Positions 10,085 through 21,579 of a DNA stretch of 64,000 nucleotides are shown here, in pieces. This DNA comes from Bactrocera neohumeralis (lineage: Eukaryota > Arthropoda > Insecta > Diptera > Tephritidae). Below the pieces are notes generated by a model. That model worked only from the letters and a program-made list of their open reading frames with translations, did no database searches and was not told the origin of the DNA. The stretch is taken from assembly GCF_024586455.1 (NCBI RefSeq), contig NC_065920.1, forward strand, positions 47,823,824-47,887,823, read 5' to 3'. How positions within the stretch are numbered: position 1 is the first letter of the stretch; the number at the start of each line of letters is the position of its first letter. The position numbers were made by a program, and so were the translations under genes.

Positions 10085-12000
10085 CACTGGTAAACGATAA
10101 TCCACTTTTTTTTGTTATGTGAATTTTTGTTTAAAAAAACAGCGATAGATATATTATTGTTATATATTATTGTTATCTAAATTATATTATATGTTATATT
10201 AACCAAGCAGTACCTTAAAATGTTACTGTCGATGTTTTCGGCGATATTTTGTTTTTGGAGTATCTTCTAACAATGTCCTAAAGTAATCGGCAAGCAAACT
10301 GACACTCATTTACCTTAGTACCGTTTCTCAATAGCAGAAATATCTTTCGATAGAACCGTTCCCCATGTTCGCCACTTACGGCCAAAAATTTTCGGGGAAA
10401 AATCCAAATGGGGGTCCAAAAAGTGAATTTTAAGGGACATGTTGCAACCCTTTTTTTTATAAGCAGTAAGTAGTTCAGTCACAAGATCTTTGTAATTGTC
10501 AGCTTTCACATTTCCAAAAAAAATTTTAACAACGCTTTTAACGCCTTTCCTCAAATGTTTCACCTTTCATCAGTTCTTTTATTTGCGGACCCATAAATAT
10601 GCGCTCCTTAATTTTTGCTTCACTGTTTCTTGGAAACTTTTGTTTCAGATGCAAGAACCCTCTTTCATTTCTGTCCATTGCCTTAACAAAATTCTTCATT
10701 AAACCCAATTTAATATGCAAAAGTGGTAGTAATACCTCTTTGGGATCAACTTGAGGTTCACTGGTAACGTTTTTTTGTCCCGGAGTGAGTGCCTGACGTA
10801 CTGGCCACTGCTTCTGTACATAATGAACGCCTCTCGCACACCTGTCCCATTCGCAAAGGAAGTAACAATATTTCGTATACCCTAGTTGCATTCCAATAAG
10901 AAGGGCTATTACTTTTTGGTCATATTGCCCAACCATGCTCATGATAACGGATGTGCTCTAAAAAAACTGTCATATTCACATATGATTACAGGTTACCGTT
11001 AACAACCAATACCGCATTAACCTAAATTTAGAGGAATCAATGAATAGACGCCGGTCATGTGGATCATGTTTCTGTCCTACTGCATTAAACAAAAGTTAAC
11101 TTCTGAACAGTATACTAGATCCCCTTCTTGAAAAAAGCAATGTGTTAGGTCTTTCTGCCTTTTTCTGTAAAAAGTAATAATATATTTACATCAGTTTGGA
11201 GAGAGTTCCAACCTTTTAGTCTGGAAGCCAAAAGTTCGGACTGCGATTTTGAAAGGCTTAGATCTCGTACTATTATATGTCATTAAGTTCACCCTGTGAA
11301 ATTAGATGCAGCACTGTTGAACAACCTGGTAAATCAAATAAACGATCGGTTTGCATTTTCTTTGCGGTTTCTGTAACATCACTGGAAGAGCTAGTCGACT
11401 CTCGTTCTTTATCGAGACTCCAAAGTTCTGGTGCTTTTGGAATAGGAAGTTGTACACTCTGTTTGACAGGTCTTAAAGCTGATGGTAAATTACAGTACTT
11501 AACCGCATGTATAAACTTTGCTCTAATACCTTTAATTTTCGTGAGTCAAAAATAGCAGTCTGTAACATAGTCTTTAGGTTATCTTCAAATTATTTGCACT
11601 GCAAAGGGCATTTTACGATTTGATACTTTTAACCCAGCTGTTAACAATGTTACACAAGTTTTACAACAGATATGAGGGGCCAATGCTTTGTATTGGTCCC
11701 CAACACGTAACCGATTCGGACACCGTTAGTCTACTGATAAATTTTGTAACATAAAGTGATCGTAAAATACGCTGTTTACTTCAAGCAAGCAGGCAGAACC
11801 GGCCTAAACCGGATAAATCCCTGATCGTATAAAAATATGAGATGGTGCAATATAATGAAATTTCATGTGTTGTAAAATCTAAAGGTTACAGGTTACAAAA
11901 TATGTGTGGGTGATAGATTTGTTAGATTTGACTTCAGGGTATCAAACTGCAGTAGAAACACCTAAGAATTTTCATGTCACAAATTATGTGTCTACCAGTG
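10085..12000 (-). mobile_element. TIR-bounded element encoding an uncharacterised protein family
   Basis: The left end reads (TTA)CACTGGTAAACGATAATC and the right end, inverted, (TTA)CACTGGTAGACACATAAT. In copy 2 (from 24798) the left end continues with TGTGACATGAA, which is also present in the inverted right end here, so the TIR is about 35-40 bp. The flanks are TTAAATTGA on the left and TTAAATTCC on the right, a possible 9-bp target duplication with two changes; a TA duplication next to CACTGG is the alternative. Length is 1.9 kb. Inside is one broken gene on the minus strand. Superfamily not recognised. Confidence 0.6.
10220..11730 (-). pseudogene. broken gene of a recurrent uncharacterised animal protein family
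   Basis: Reading from 11730 down, across frames: APHICCKTC (putative zinc ligands) and, 40-odd residues later, DCYF with the second cysteine lost to a stop; KYCNLPSALRPV; HLISQGELNDIVRDLSLSKS; DPHDRRLFIDSSK; GYTKYCYFLCEWD; ALTPGQKNV; LHIKLGLMKNFVKAMD; MGPQIKELM; GCNMSLKIHFLDPHLDF; SKDISAIEKRY; TPKTKYRRKHRQ. The longest open frames are 10538-10942 and 10315-10563. I recall this motif series from unannotated multi-copy proteins in insect and cnidarian genomes, but not a function. Stops and frameshifts make this copy dead. The Cys pairs suggest a zinc-binding N-terminus; a transposase role is inference from the TIRs. Confidence 0.6.
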
Positions 12001-12004
12001 TAAT

Positions 12005-12688
12005 TAAATTCCGATGAGACGATCGTTCCGTTGGAACATGCCAAATGTCGGTTTAATTGAAATGTTTTAAAGCATGTTTTTACGTACTACAAACCCAAGA
12101 GCTTAAATTAAATTAATTTGACCGAGTTACTAAGTAAATTAATTTCAGTATCAAAATACACTTATTTAATTGTCAAATACATTGTATAGAAAATACTACT
12201 TGATTCAAAATGATGTGTAATATTCAAAATTAAATAATTTATTAAAATACTATGTATTCACCGTATTTGAAATTCTTCAGAGCCAAAGTTATGATTTTTC
12301 ATGCAATAAGACTAGTACTACAATGGATACCACCGACTAAAACTGCAAAAACAACGTTATCGGTTGACCTATCTAGTTGTAGTTTTCAAGCTTTCCTATC
12401 ACAACCTCACTTGTTGTCTTTATATGTACAGTAAGAGCATGTTCGCAACCGGGACTAAAAGATGGGCATTGACGGCTTTTGCAAAGTTTTGGTAAATATT
12501 TTTGCCGCTAATCTCGTTACTATAGGTTTTAGTATATGTGCATTAGAGAATTCGAATGCGCTTAACTTTGACGATGACTTTGCGTTTCCTCTCGCACACA
12601 ACAGCAAACTCCAAGTTATGCAAAATACTCGCCCATGGATTGCCCCTGCAGCCGCCAGCAACAACGAAGCGCTAACAACAATAATATA
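12005..12688. other. no gene seen
   Basis: AT-rich sequence between the TIR-bounded element and mariner copy B. Short frames only; no repeat family recognised. Confidence 0.6.
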
Positions 12689-13287
12689 TCGGGTGATTTT
12701 TTAAGAGCTTGATAACTTTTTTTAAAAAAAAAACGCATAAAATTTGCAAAATCTCATCGGTTCTTTATTTGAAACGTTAGATTGGTTCATTACATTTACT
12801 TTTTGAAGATAATTTCATTTAAATGTTGACCGCGGCTGCGTCTTAGGTGGTCCATTCGGAAAGTCCAATTTTGGGCAACTTTTTCGAGCATTTCGGCCGG
12901 AATAGCCCGAATTTCTTCGGAAATGTTGTCTTCCAAAGCTGGAATAGTTGCTGGCTTATTTCTGTAGACTTTAGACTTGACGTAGCCCCACAAAAAATAG
13001 TCTAAAGGCGTTAAATCGCATGATCTTGGTGGCCAACTTACGGGTCCATTTCTTGAGATGAATTGTTCTCCGAAGTTTTCCCTCAAAATGGCCATAGAAT
13101 CGCGAGCTGTGTGGCATGTAGCGCCATCTTGTTGAAACCACATGAGTCAACATTTAAATGAAATTATCTTCAAAAAGTAAATGTCATGAACCAATCTAAC
13201 GTTTCAAATAAAGAACCGATGAGATTTTGCAAATTTTATGCTTTTTTTTTTTAAAAAAAGTTATCAAGCTCTTAAAAAATCACCCGA
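12689..13287 (-). mobile_element. mariner-like element copy B, internal deletion and symmetric ends
   Basis: TIR TCGGGTGATTTTTTAAGAGC and its inverse, with TA at 12687-12688 and 13288-13289. The minus strand keeps 115 codons of transposase C-terminus (12796-13143: WFQQDGATCHTA, SCDLTPLDYFLWG, RSRGQHLNEIIFKK). Immediately past the first codon the sequence turns round: 13146-13287 is an inverted copy of 12689-12830, starting at TCAACATTTAAATG, the 3' end of the transposase gene. The element therefore has two 3' ends and no 5' half. Sister of copies A (3178) and C (20877). Confidence 0.87.
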
Positions 13288-14040
13288 TACAACATTAAAA
13301 GGAAGCGCATATCCAGAGCACTAATGCATAAGCGAAGCGTGGACAGAAATAGGAAAGAACAGCTTTCGTAAGTTGTAAACTTAGACGACGTGTGCCCTTC
13401 AGGGACGCAAATTTGGTATTAGTGTTAGTTACAAACTAAAGAATAATAACCCCGACGCTTTTACGGGTGATATGTGGGAAAATACGATTTTCGAAAAAAA
13501 TATGAGCTCTGCAAATTAGTATTTCTAATTTTAAAGTTTCAAGATCTATTACATACAGTTTATAGGGCATGCCATGAATTTGCATAGGAGCTCGATCAAA
13601 TATTTGGCAAGATATTGAAAAGTACTGTAGCAGGTTTTATAACCGTATTGTATATTTATGAAGCGTTATAAAATAAATTTGGAAGTTTATTGCAAACTGA
13701 TCCAGTCTCAGATATAATGCAATTTCTATATATTGGGAATGAAAGAATAGAACTGCAGCTAGATATCCAGTGCTCCATAAAAAAACTTGATTAAGTGAGA
13801 GTATATTCGTGAATAACTGGCTCAATAATCGGGCTACAGTATTATTGGCTCAAAATGTAGAAATCGACGAAATTAATTAACAATTAACAGTTACCTTCAG
13901 GCAAATGGATTTATTTTAAATCTTTCGATAATGTTCTTGGTGAAAATGAAAACGAAAATTAACAATATAACCCCGAATGACATCATGTAATCATCGGATG
14001 AGAATTGTTCAACTATTATTATTCAGTGTAATTTCAATCC
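13288..14040. other. no gene seen
   Basis: Low-complexity AT-rich DNA between mariner B and the LINE; no recognisable repeat family or coding signal. Confidence 0.55.
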
Positions 14041-17000
14041 GCCTCAATTATGAGTTAAGAACAGCGCGCCATTCGTTTCTTCTTTTCGCACGGTGGGGCC
14101 AATTAAAGTCTTTTAATTCGCTGAACTATGTCAATGTCGTCGTTTATCTCATACAGCTCATCGTTACATCGAACGCGATATTCGCCGTGGCCAATGCGCA
14201 AAGGACCATAAATCTTTCGCAGAACCTTTCTCTCGAAAACTCGTAACGTCGACTCATCGGTTGCTGTCATCGTCCAAGCCTCTGCACCATATAGCAGGAC
14301 GGGAATAATGAGTGACTTATAGAGTTTGGTTTTTGTTCGTCGAGAGAGGACTTCACTTCTCAATTGCCTACTTAGTTCGTAGTAGCACCTGTCCTGCTTT
14401 GAATTTCGAGGCAAACGTTGTTGTTGTTCTTGATGTTGGTTCCAAGATAGACGAAATTATCTACAACTTCAAAGTATCTCTAACTTTGACAAGAGATACT
14501 TCGTCTTGCTCTCGTTCACCACCAGGCCCATTTGTTTCGCTGCGTTATACACACTAAAGAAAGCAGAATTAATGGCGCGGTTGTCATGGCCAATGACGGC
14601 TTACGGCAGCAGCTGTACACTCTTATAGAAGATGGTACCTTCTCTATTTAGTTCTGCAGCTCGAATTATTTTCTCCAGAAGAGGTTAAAGAAGTCACACC
14701 AAAGAGAGTCACCTTGTCTGAAACTTCCTTTGGTATCGAACGGCTCGAAGAGGTCCTTCCCGATCCTGACGAAGCCTTTGGTGTTGGTTGATGCTTAACG
14801 TCAGTTTACACAGCCGTATTAGTTTTGCGGGGATACCAAATTCAGACATCGCGGCATAGAGGCAGCTCCTTTTCGTGCTGTCGAAAGCGGCTTTGAAATC
14901 GACGAAGAGGTGGTGTGTGTCGATTCTCCTTTTACGTGTCTTTTCCAAGATTTGGCGCATGGTGAATATTTGGTCGGTTGTTGATTTGCCAGGTCTAAAG
15001 CCACACTGATAAGGTCCAATCAGTTTGTTGACGGTGGGCTTTAATCTTTCACACAATACGCTCGATAGAACCTTATATGCAATGTTGAGGAGGCTAATCC
15101 CACGGTAGTTTGCGCTAATTGTGGGGTCACCTTTTTTTACGGATTGGGCATAGCACACTTAAATTCAAATCGTTGGGCATGCTTTCGGTCGACCATATTT
15201 TACAAAGAAGCTGATGCATGCTCCTCTATTCTTCGCCGCCGTGTTTGAATAACTCGGCCTTCAATCCATCGGCCCCCGCCGCTTTGTTGTTCTTTAGTCG
15301 GGTAATTGCTATTCTTCATGGTCAGGCAATGGAACGTATGCTCCATTGTCATCGATTGGGGAATCGGGTTCGCCTTCTCCTGGCGTTATACTTTCACTGC
15401 CATTCAGCAGGCTGGAGAAGTGTTCCCTCCATAATTTTAGAATACTTTGGGCTTCAGTGATCACCTCGGGGGGTTTTACAAAAGTATGCGCCGCATTTTT
15501 TTTATAGAATTTTCGAGCATTACCCCATCGACCAGCTTGTCAAGTTCTTCATACTCAAGCATTTTGGCTTCTCCCTTTTTATACCCTGAACAGGGCATAT
15601 TAAGTTTGTCACGAAGTTTGTAACACCTAGAAGGAAGCGTCGGAGACCTTATAAAGCATATATATGAATGATCAGTATGTTCAACTGAGTCGATTTGGCC
15701 ATGTCCGTCTGTCTGTCTGTCTGTCTGTATATATACGAACTAGTCCCACAGTTTTTAAGATATCGTTTTGAAATTTTGCAAACGTCTTTTTCTCTTCAAG
15801 AAGCTGCTCATTCGTCGGAACGGCCGCTATCGGACCACTATAACATATAGCTGTCATACAAACTGAACGATCGGAATCAAATTCTTGTATGGAAAACTTT
15901 CACATTTGACAAGATATATTCACGAAATTTGGTACAGATTATTTTCTAAGGCAACAATATAATCTCCGAAGAAATTGTTCAGATCGGTTAACTAAAGCAT
16001 ATAGCTGCCATACAAACCGAACGATCGGAATCAAGGGCTTGTATGGAAAACTTTCGCTTTTAACGAAATTTGGCATGGATTACTGTTTAAGGTAACAATA
16101 TAATCTCCGAAAAAATAGTTCAGATCGGATTAATATGGCATATAACGTTCACACAAACAGAACACATAGTTACTAAAAGAAATGCACCTGTGAAGGGTAT
16201 ATTAGCTTCGGTGCATCCCGAAGTTAACGTTTTTTCTTGTTTTGTCTGCAAATTCGTCTCGTTTCCTTCTTCAACTCTCGGTATATATCCCATCCCGTAC
16301 GTGTTATGGTCGATTCTAATGTTGTGTGGTAAACAGTATGTTTTCTCTCCGCTGCGACACGGCACTCCTCGTCGTACCAGCTGTTCTTTTGCATTTTCCG
16401 AAAACAAATGGTTTCGGTTGTAGCTGTACGTAAGAAGCTTGAAATGCCGTCCCACAGTTCCCTTATACCGAGTAGATGATGAGTGCTCTCAGAAAGCAGG
16501 ACTGCAAGTCGAATAGAAAATCGTTCTCCTGTCTGTTGCGAACCTTCCTTGCGTTTGTTCACGTCCGTTTTTTTCTGCACAGAGGCGGCCTGCAACAAGA
16601 TAATGGTTCGAGTCTATGTTAGGACCTCGGAGCGTACGCATGTCTAGAACACCGGAGACGTGTCTTCCGTCTATCACAACATGATCGATGTTGTTGGTGG
16701 CTTTTCGATCCGGAGACAGCCAGGTAGCGTGATGTATCTTCTTGTGCTGCAATCTGGTACTACAAGTAACCATATTACGGGCCCCGGCTAAGTTGATCAG
16801 CCTCACTCCTTTTGGGGATGTTTCATTGTGGAGGCTAAATTTACCGACCTTTGTGCCAAAGATACCTTCTTTTCCCTCCTTGGAGTTAAAGTCGCCAAGC
16901 ACGATTTTTACATCGTGGCGGAGCATCTTTGGTCACATCTTTCTGGTCCTTCTCTTCCTTCGGCACGTGGGCGCATATGTTGAAAAACTTCGCTTTAATG

Positions 17001-17045
17001 CTAGCTGTTCACCCTCCGTGATGATTGCCAGTACTCCCAAGTGAA
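14040..17045 (-). mobile_element. RTE-like LINE, truncated, interrupted by a DINE element
   Basis: A minus-strand LINE of the family best seen at 51670-54740. Order from the right: endonuclease (KIVLGDFNSKEGKEG, IDHVVIDGRH, NHYLV; 16926-16489), linker (16598-16224), then beyond the DINE (15581-16239) reverse transcriptase (ANYRGISLLNIAYK, GPYQCGFRPGKSTTDQI, LFVDFKAAFDS; 15158-14709) and the C-terminal region (TKTKLYKSLIIPVLLYGAEA, 14414-14103). Frames are broken and the YADD block is lost or damaged. The 5' UTR and the extreme 3' tail are missing. Confidence 0.85.
15581..16239 (+). mobile_element. DINE/Helentron-type non-autonomous element, second family
   Basis: The 5' end is a palindrome, TATACCCTGAACAGGGCATA. 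Then comes AAGTTTGTCACGAAGTTTGT, a (GTCT)n microsatellite near 15705-15730, and two tandem units of about 150 bp built on CATATAGCTGYCATACAAAC and CGATCGGAATCAA. Near the 3' end is the hairpin CTTCGG-TGCATC-CCGAAG, followed by TTAACGTTTTTTCTTG. 5' palindrome, GTCY core and 3' hairpin are DINE-1/Helentron traits (established knowledge). It sits between T runs inside the LINE, which resumes at about 16240. Confidence 0.72.
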
Positions 17046-17512
17046 TGGAGGGACCTTTCCTCAAATGCGGAAACTTCTGCACATGACTCCATCCTATTTT
17101 TAAAACATATTGTAAATATGAACGTCTGCATTATTGCCATTATAGTATATCTATTCTACTATATATCAAATAGTTGTACCCTGGGTTAATATAAACTTTC
17201 ACTCTTCTGGTAATTCCCCTAAAGCTTTTTCATGATTAGGAAACAGATCCAAATAATTCCTCATTTATAGGTGATACAACTTCAAAAGGCCTCGAATTCT
17301 GTAATTAAATTTTATAGTCCTGATTGTGTTTCTTAAATATTTTTCTTTATAGCTAACAGCAAATATTCAATTTGTATAACAGCTTGTCTTGTATGTTTTT
17401 AAGCGCAGCTAAAGTTATGATTATGAAAATGTGAAAGGTTTAGGTAAACATAAACTTCTTACTGTTCTTCATATCATACTTCATAGAAGTAGAGGTGATT
17501 TAGCATACTAAA
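17046..17512. other. no gene seen
   Basis: AT-rich spacer between two LINE copies; nothing recognised. Confidence 0.55.
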
Positions 17513-18065
17513 ATTATGGAGGGAACACTTCTCCAGTATGCTGAATGGCAGTGAAAGCATCACACCAGCAGAAAGTGAACTCGATGCCCCAATCGATGAC
17601 AATGGAGCAGGGGTGCCTGTAGTTCTGCTTTCTCAAGACTAAATAAGGAAACAAAGCTAACATGTCTGGTTGTGAATGAGAGACAAATTATCTTCTGTCA
17701 TCAAACAAACAATTATCACATTGGCGACTTTGCTCGTACGTCACTGTTGACAATCTCAACTTTGAAATCGTAGATAATTTCGCCTATCTTAAAACCAGCA
17801 TCAACACTAACAACAATATTAGTTTTATAATCCAATGCAGAATCACTCTTGCCAACAAGTGCTACATTGAGCTGGATAGGCAATTGAATAACAAAGTTCA
17901 CTCTCAATGAACTAAGACTAAACTCTACAACTCCCTCATCATTTCCGTCCTGCAATTAGTGCAGAGGCTTGGTCAACAACATTACCTAATGATTTGGCCT
18001 GAAGGTTGTTCAGGAGAAAAGGTTTGCGGAAGATTTATAGTCCTTTGCGTATTGGCAACGGCGGT
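17513..18065 (+). mobile_element. RTE-like LINE fragment, strongly diverged, internal deletion
   Basis: It begins TTATGGAGGGAACACTTCTC, matching the start of the RT region of the other LINE copies, then jumps near 17612 to the region after the YADD block and continues with diverged RT thumb and C-terminal sequence (CTCTACAACTCCCTCATCAT, TTTGCGGAAGATTTATAGTC). Divergence is higher than in the other copies, so this is an older or separate subfamily. Non-functional. Confidence 0.65.
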
Positions 18066-18235
18066 TTTGTTGGTTTAGCAATAGTCCGATTACACCCATT
18101 ATGTTATCGCTTGCACAAACTGACGCACGGACAAACAGTCACTCGGAATTCAACCCGTCTTATTATACTAAACATTTATGTGTATAGAGTCTAATAGGGA
18201 TAGTTTTAGGTGTTACAAACAACCGTTGCACAGTG
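18066..18235 (-). mobile_element. DINE-type 5' fragment
   Basis: It matches 9280-9400: ACAGTCACTCGG, CATTTATGTGTATA and GGTGTTACAAACAACCGTT. In the reverse sense the last motif is the AACGGTTGTTTGTAAC block that follows the DINE 5' palindrome. A fragment only. Confidence 0.5.
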
Positions 18236-20005
18236 GTCGGTCTTGTATGGAATCAGTGGCCAAAAATACTTCCACTGCCTAAATAAAAATAAAACTTTTG
18301 CCAAAGCTTTTTAAAATCTCCGTCTTCTGTTTCCCACTCCGCCACCCCCCGAAGGTAACAAATTTTAATTAATTATATTAAATTAAGAAAGTTAATTAAC
18401 GAAAAAAGGAATTTTTTGAATCTTAGTCAACTAAATCAAAAACTGAATTTAATAAAATTGATTTACTTTTGCATGATAGTTTCTTTGACGGGTCATGAAA
18501 GGATCTAAGCTCAAAAGAATTCGGTTTAGCAAGTCCTGATTTGTAGCGATCCGTTAGTTCTTTCGTGTATGATAGAGTCGATACATTTTAACGTCCTTAT
18601 TGCTTGACTAAGCAGATTCTTATGAGAGCTCTCCAATTGAAACTGGTTCATATTGAATAACATCGGGAGAGCGAATGAAAATGTTACGGACTGACGAAGG
18701 AAGATAATACCAGGAATATTTTGAAGTTAATTCAGTGCTTTTAGGGTTTAATAAACTGATTCCTTTTGAAATTGAATTCGAACAGGACGGCAATAGCGGG
18801 TGGACGAAGAAGGTTTTTCCAAATTTGTTTTGCTCTTCATCATTTTTGCGATTTTATTATTAGTTGAAGACGGACATACATATTATATGTCATGACAAAC
18901 AAATTATTGTCTTACAAATTATTATTTTCAAATTTCTGCTTATACTCGCTCTAAGAATTGCCAACAAAGCTACATATTCCTATTGATAATAGGTAATTAG
19001 AGGACTCATTCCGTTCATTAATTACATTTGTGACACTATGTGGTCCAATAATATTTTTATCTCAACTTCAGCATCAGATTTTGAGACCTTTATTTGCTCA
19101 GGATAACTGTTTTTCTTTAAAATGTCATTACAGCAGGGTAAAAAGTTAATATCAAGTTTTTTGTTAACGAAGCTTCTAATAAGTAGATACTGATGCTTTA
19201 TTAAATTTGCGGTGATGAGTGATATTACTTCACAAATCTTCTAAACACCAAAATTCAAAAATAAAATATTATACATAGGCGTGAAAGTTATGATGTGCCT
19301 AAATAAAAGTACGTATAAAACAAACATTTGATAAAAAAGATAAAATGAAAACCAAAGCTCAAATATGTACATATATACATATATGATGAAAAAAAAACAT
19401 AAAAAACATAAAAATATGCACGAAAGTACGTGCACATAAATACAAAAAATTATATTGCATGCCTGGTAGAATAACATGAATAACAAAGAAAGTTGCAAAA
19501 AGAAATCAACAGCATAGATTTAGAAAACATTAACGATAAACAAACTTGATTCATTTGAGGGCGAGACAGGGATCACAACTTTTTGTATTCCTTAAATTGA
19601 TGTATAAAGAAAAACATACCACTCAAAAGGGCACTTATAAAACAATTGTTTTAAAATAGTAAAACAACATATTATTACATAAAAAACACTTTTTTATAAA
19701 ACATATACATTTGTTATCAATACCCATTTCGATTTATGGGGATTAAACACGATTTTATATTGCAATTTAATTTATTATAAGAGATAATTTTTAAGCTATT
19801 TTCTCTGCACATTCCGCGTATTTCTATTGCCTCACTTCTCTCGCTTTTCGTAGCCCCTACGAATGGAATAGAGCAAAAATGTATTTACCGTTAGTTTTAT
19901 TGGTGTTTTAAGAAATAGCTTTGATACAAACAGTGGTAAATTTCAAACTTTATTTTTTTTTATTTTTGGCCTATGAAATCGACTAGTGTGCGTTGGTTGA
20001 AAATT
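18236..20005. other. 1.8 kb without a recognisable gene
   Basis: AT-rich sequence with short chance frames. I see no transposase, RT, RNA gene or named repeat. A short pyrimidine/purine stretch near 19380-19400 is low complexity. Confidence 0.6.
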
Positions 20006-20240
20006 TTATACCCTTAAGGAACATGTTGTGAGAGAATAAAACATTCGCAGCGTTTTAGACTATTTTAGACTCTAACTCATATTCTTACAGGGTTTAATAA
20101 TTTGAAGATTGTGGTGATTGCGAAATCATTGCTGACATTGTATTTATTGTAGTTTCATTGCAATACAGCATAGTAATATAAATCAATTTATCGCCCACTT
20201 GCCAACGTGAATGCCTGTAGCTAAAAACACCGTTTAATAT
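20006..20240. repeat. duplicated flank, copy 2 (left piece)
   Basis: It matches 9404-9576. The first 35 bp are a DINE 5' end in reverse (CCCTTAAGGAACATGTTGTG), the rest is GATTGYGGTGRTTGYGAAATCATTGCT and the GCCCACTTGCCAACGTGAAT block. No gene. Confidence 0.7.
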
Positions 20241-20310
20241 ATTATTTGAATGACCTTCGCTTGGAGTATTGCGTTATTAAAAACGTAACTTTGCAATTCT
20301 CAAGGGAAAA

Positions 20311-20881
20311 ATGTCATTACAAGCAAGAGCAGAAAGGAAATTCTACAAAATTTACTCTCAAAATAAAAAAAAAATTGGAAATATTTATGTATTTCTGATA
20401 AAACTAGCAAAGGTCGCGAAAATAAATAATATAAAAGTTATTCCAAACCCAAAGCCGATGGGACACAGAACTTTGGTTTCAGCACAAGCTCCGCTGACAT
20501 GTCAGTGGATACGAGTTGTTGTTAAGCAGACATACCTTCGAGTGACCGAGGACTTATGGCATTGTTATGAGGGTTAAATCCAAATCCGAGCTGTTGTGAC
20601 ATTCAACTCTTTAAATGGATACAGATGTTATCGTAAGTGGTTGGGCGGTGAGTGCTGAAATATTGCTTTACTTCCATATTTAATTACATTGAAGGCAGGT
20701 AAGTTTGGCACAGTGGCCTGTCAGCGCAGACACCGACTATTTAACAGTAACATCGGTCTCTTAAAAGTTAAGCAATAAATAGTGACTAAGTTTCAACTAT
20801 CTGGACTTAAAGTGTTAATGATAGAAAAGGTAGTGAATGATCAACTTTAAAAAGAATAATAACTTATAATTGAAGATGGTT
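20311..20881 (+). repeat. block A of a segmental duplication (copy 1)
   Basis: Near-identical to 28574-29127: shared CCAAAGCCGATGGGACACAG, TGACATGTCAGTGGATRCGA and TAACTTATAATTGAAGATGG. An 88-codon frame (20311-20577) is not shared intact, so I do not call it a gene. The block ends at TGGTT (20877-20881), where mariner C is joined. Confidence 0.8.
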
Positions 20882-21579
20882 GAATGGCTACGTAAATAAG
20901 CAAAATTGCCGCATTTGGGGTGAAGAGCAACCAGAAGCCGTTCAAGAACTGCCCATGCATCCCGAAGAATGCACTGTTTGGTGTGGTTTGTACGCTGGTG
21001 GAATCATTGGACCGTATTTTTTCAAAGATGCTGTTGGACGCAACGTTACGGTGAATGGCGATCGCTATCGTTCGATGCTAACAAACTTTTTGTTGCCAAA
21101 AATGGAAGAACTGAACTTGGTTGACATGTGGTTTCAACAAGATGGCGCTACATGCCACACAGCTCGCGATTCTATGGCCATTTTGAGGGAAAACTTCGGA
21201 GAACAATTCATCTCAAGAAATGGACCCGTAAGTTGGCCACCAAGATCATGCGATTTAACGCCTTTAGACTATTTTTTGTGGGGCTACGTCAAGTCTAAAG
21301 TCTACAGAAATAAGCCAGCAACTATTCCAGCTTTGGAAGACAACATTTCCGAAGAAATTCGGGCTATTCCGGCCGAAATGCTCGAAAAAGTTGCCCAAAA
21401 TTGGACTTTCCGAATGGACCACCTAAGACGCAGCCGCGGTCAACATTTAAATGAAATTATCTTCAAAAAGTAAATGTCATGAACCAATCTAACGTTTCAA
21501 ATAAAGAACCGATGAGATTTTGCAAATTTTATGCGTTTTTTTTTAAAAAAAGTTATCAAGCTCTTAAAAAATCACCCGA
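20877..21579 (+). mobile_element. mariner-like element copy C, 5' half deleted
   Basis: Plus-strand transposase C-terminus of 197 codons (20880-21473). LPMHPEECTVWCG and IGPYFFKDAVG lead to WFQQDGATCHTA and PPRSCDLTPLDYFLWG, and it ends HLNEIIFKK. The 3' TIR ends at 21579, followed by TA. The left end has no TIR: it is joined inside the coding region to block A through the shared pentamer TGGTT. One extra G (TACGTAAATAAG against TACTAAATAAG in copy A) changes the frame at the left edge. It is the best-preserved coding copy of the three in this window, but cannot be autonomous. Confidence 0.85.

Noticed and set aside
20311..20577. 88-codon frame as a gene
   Set aside because: It lies in a duplicated block, and the second copy (28574-29127) does not keep the frame.
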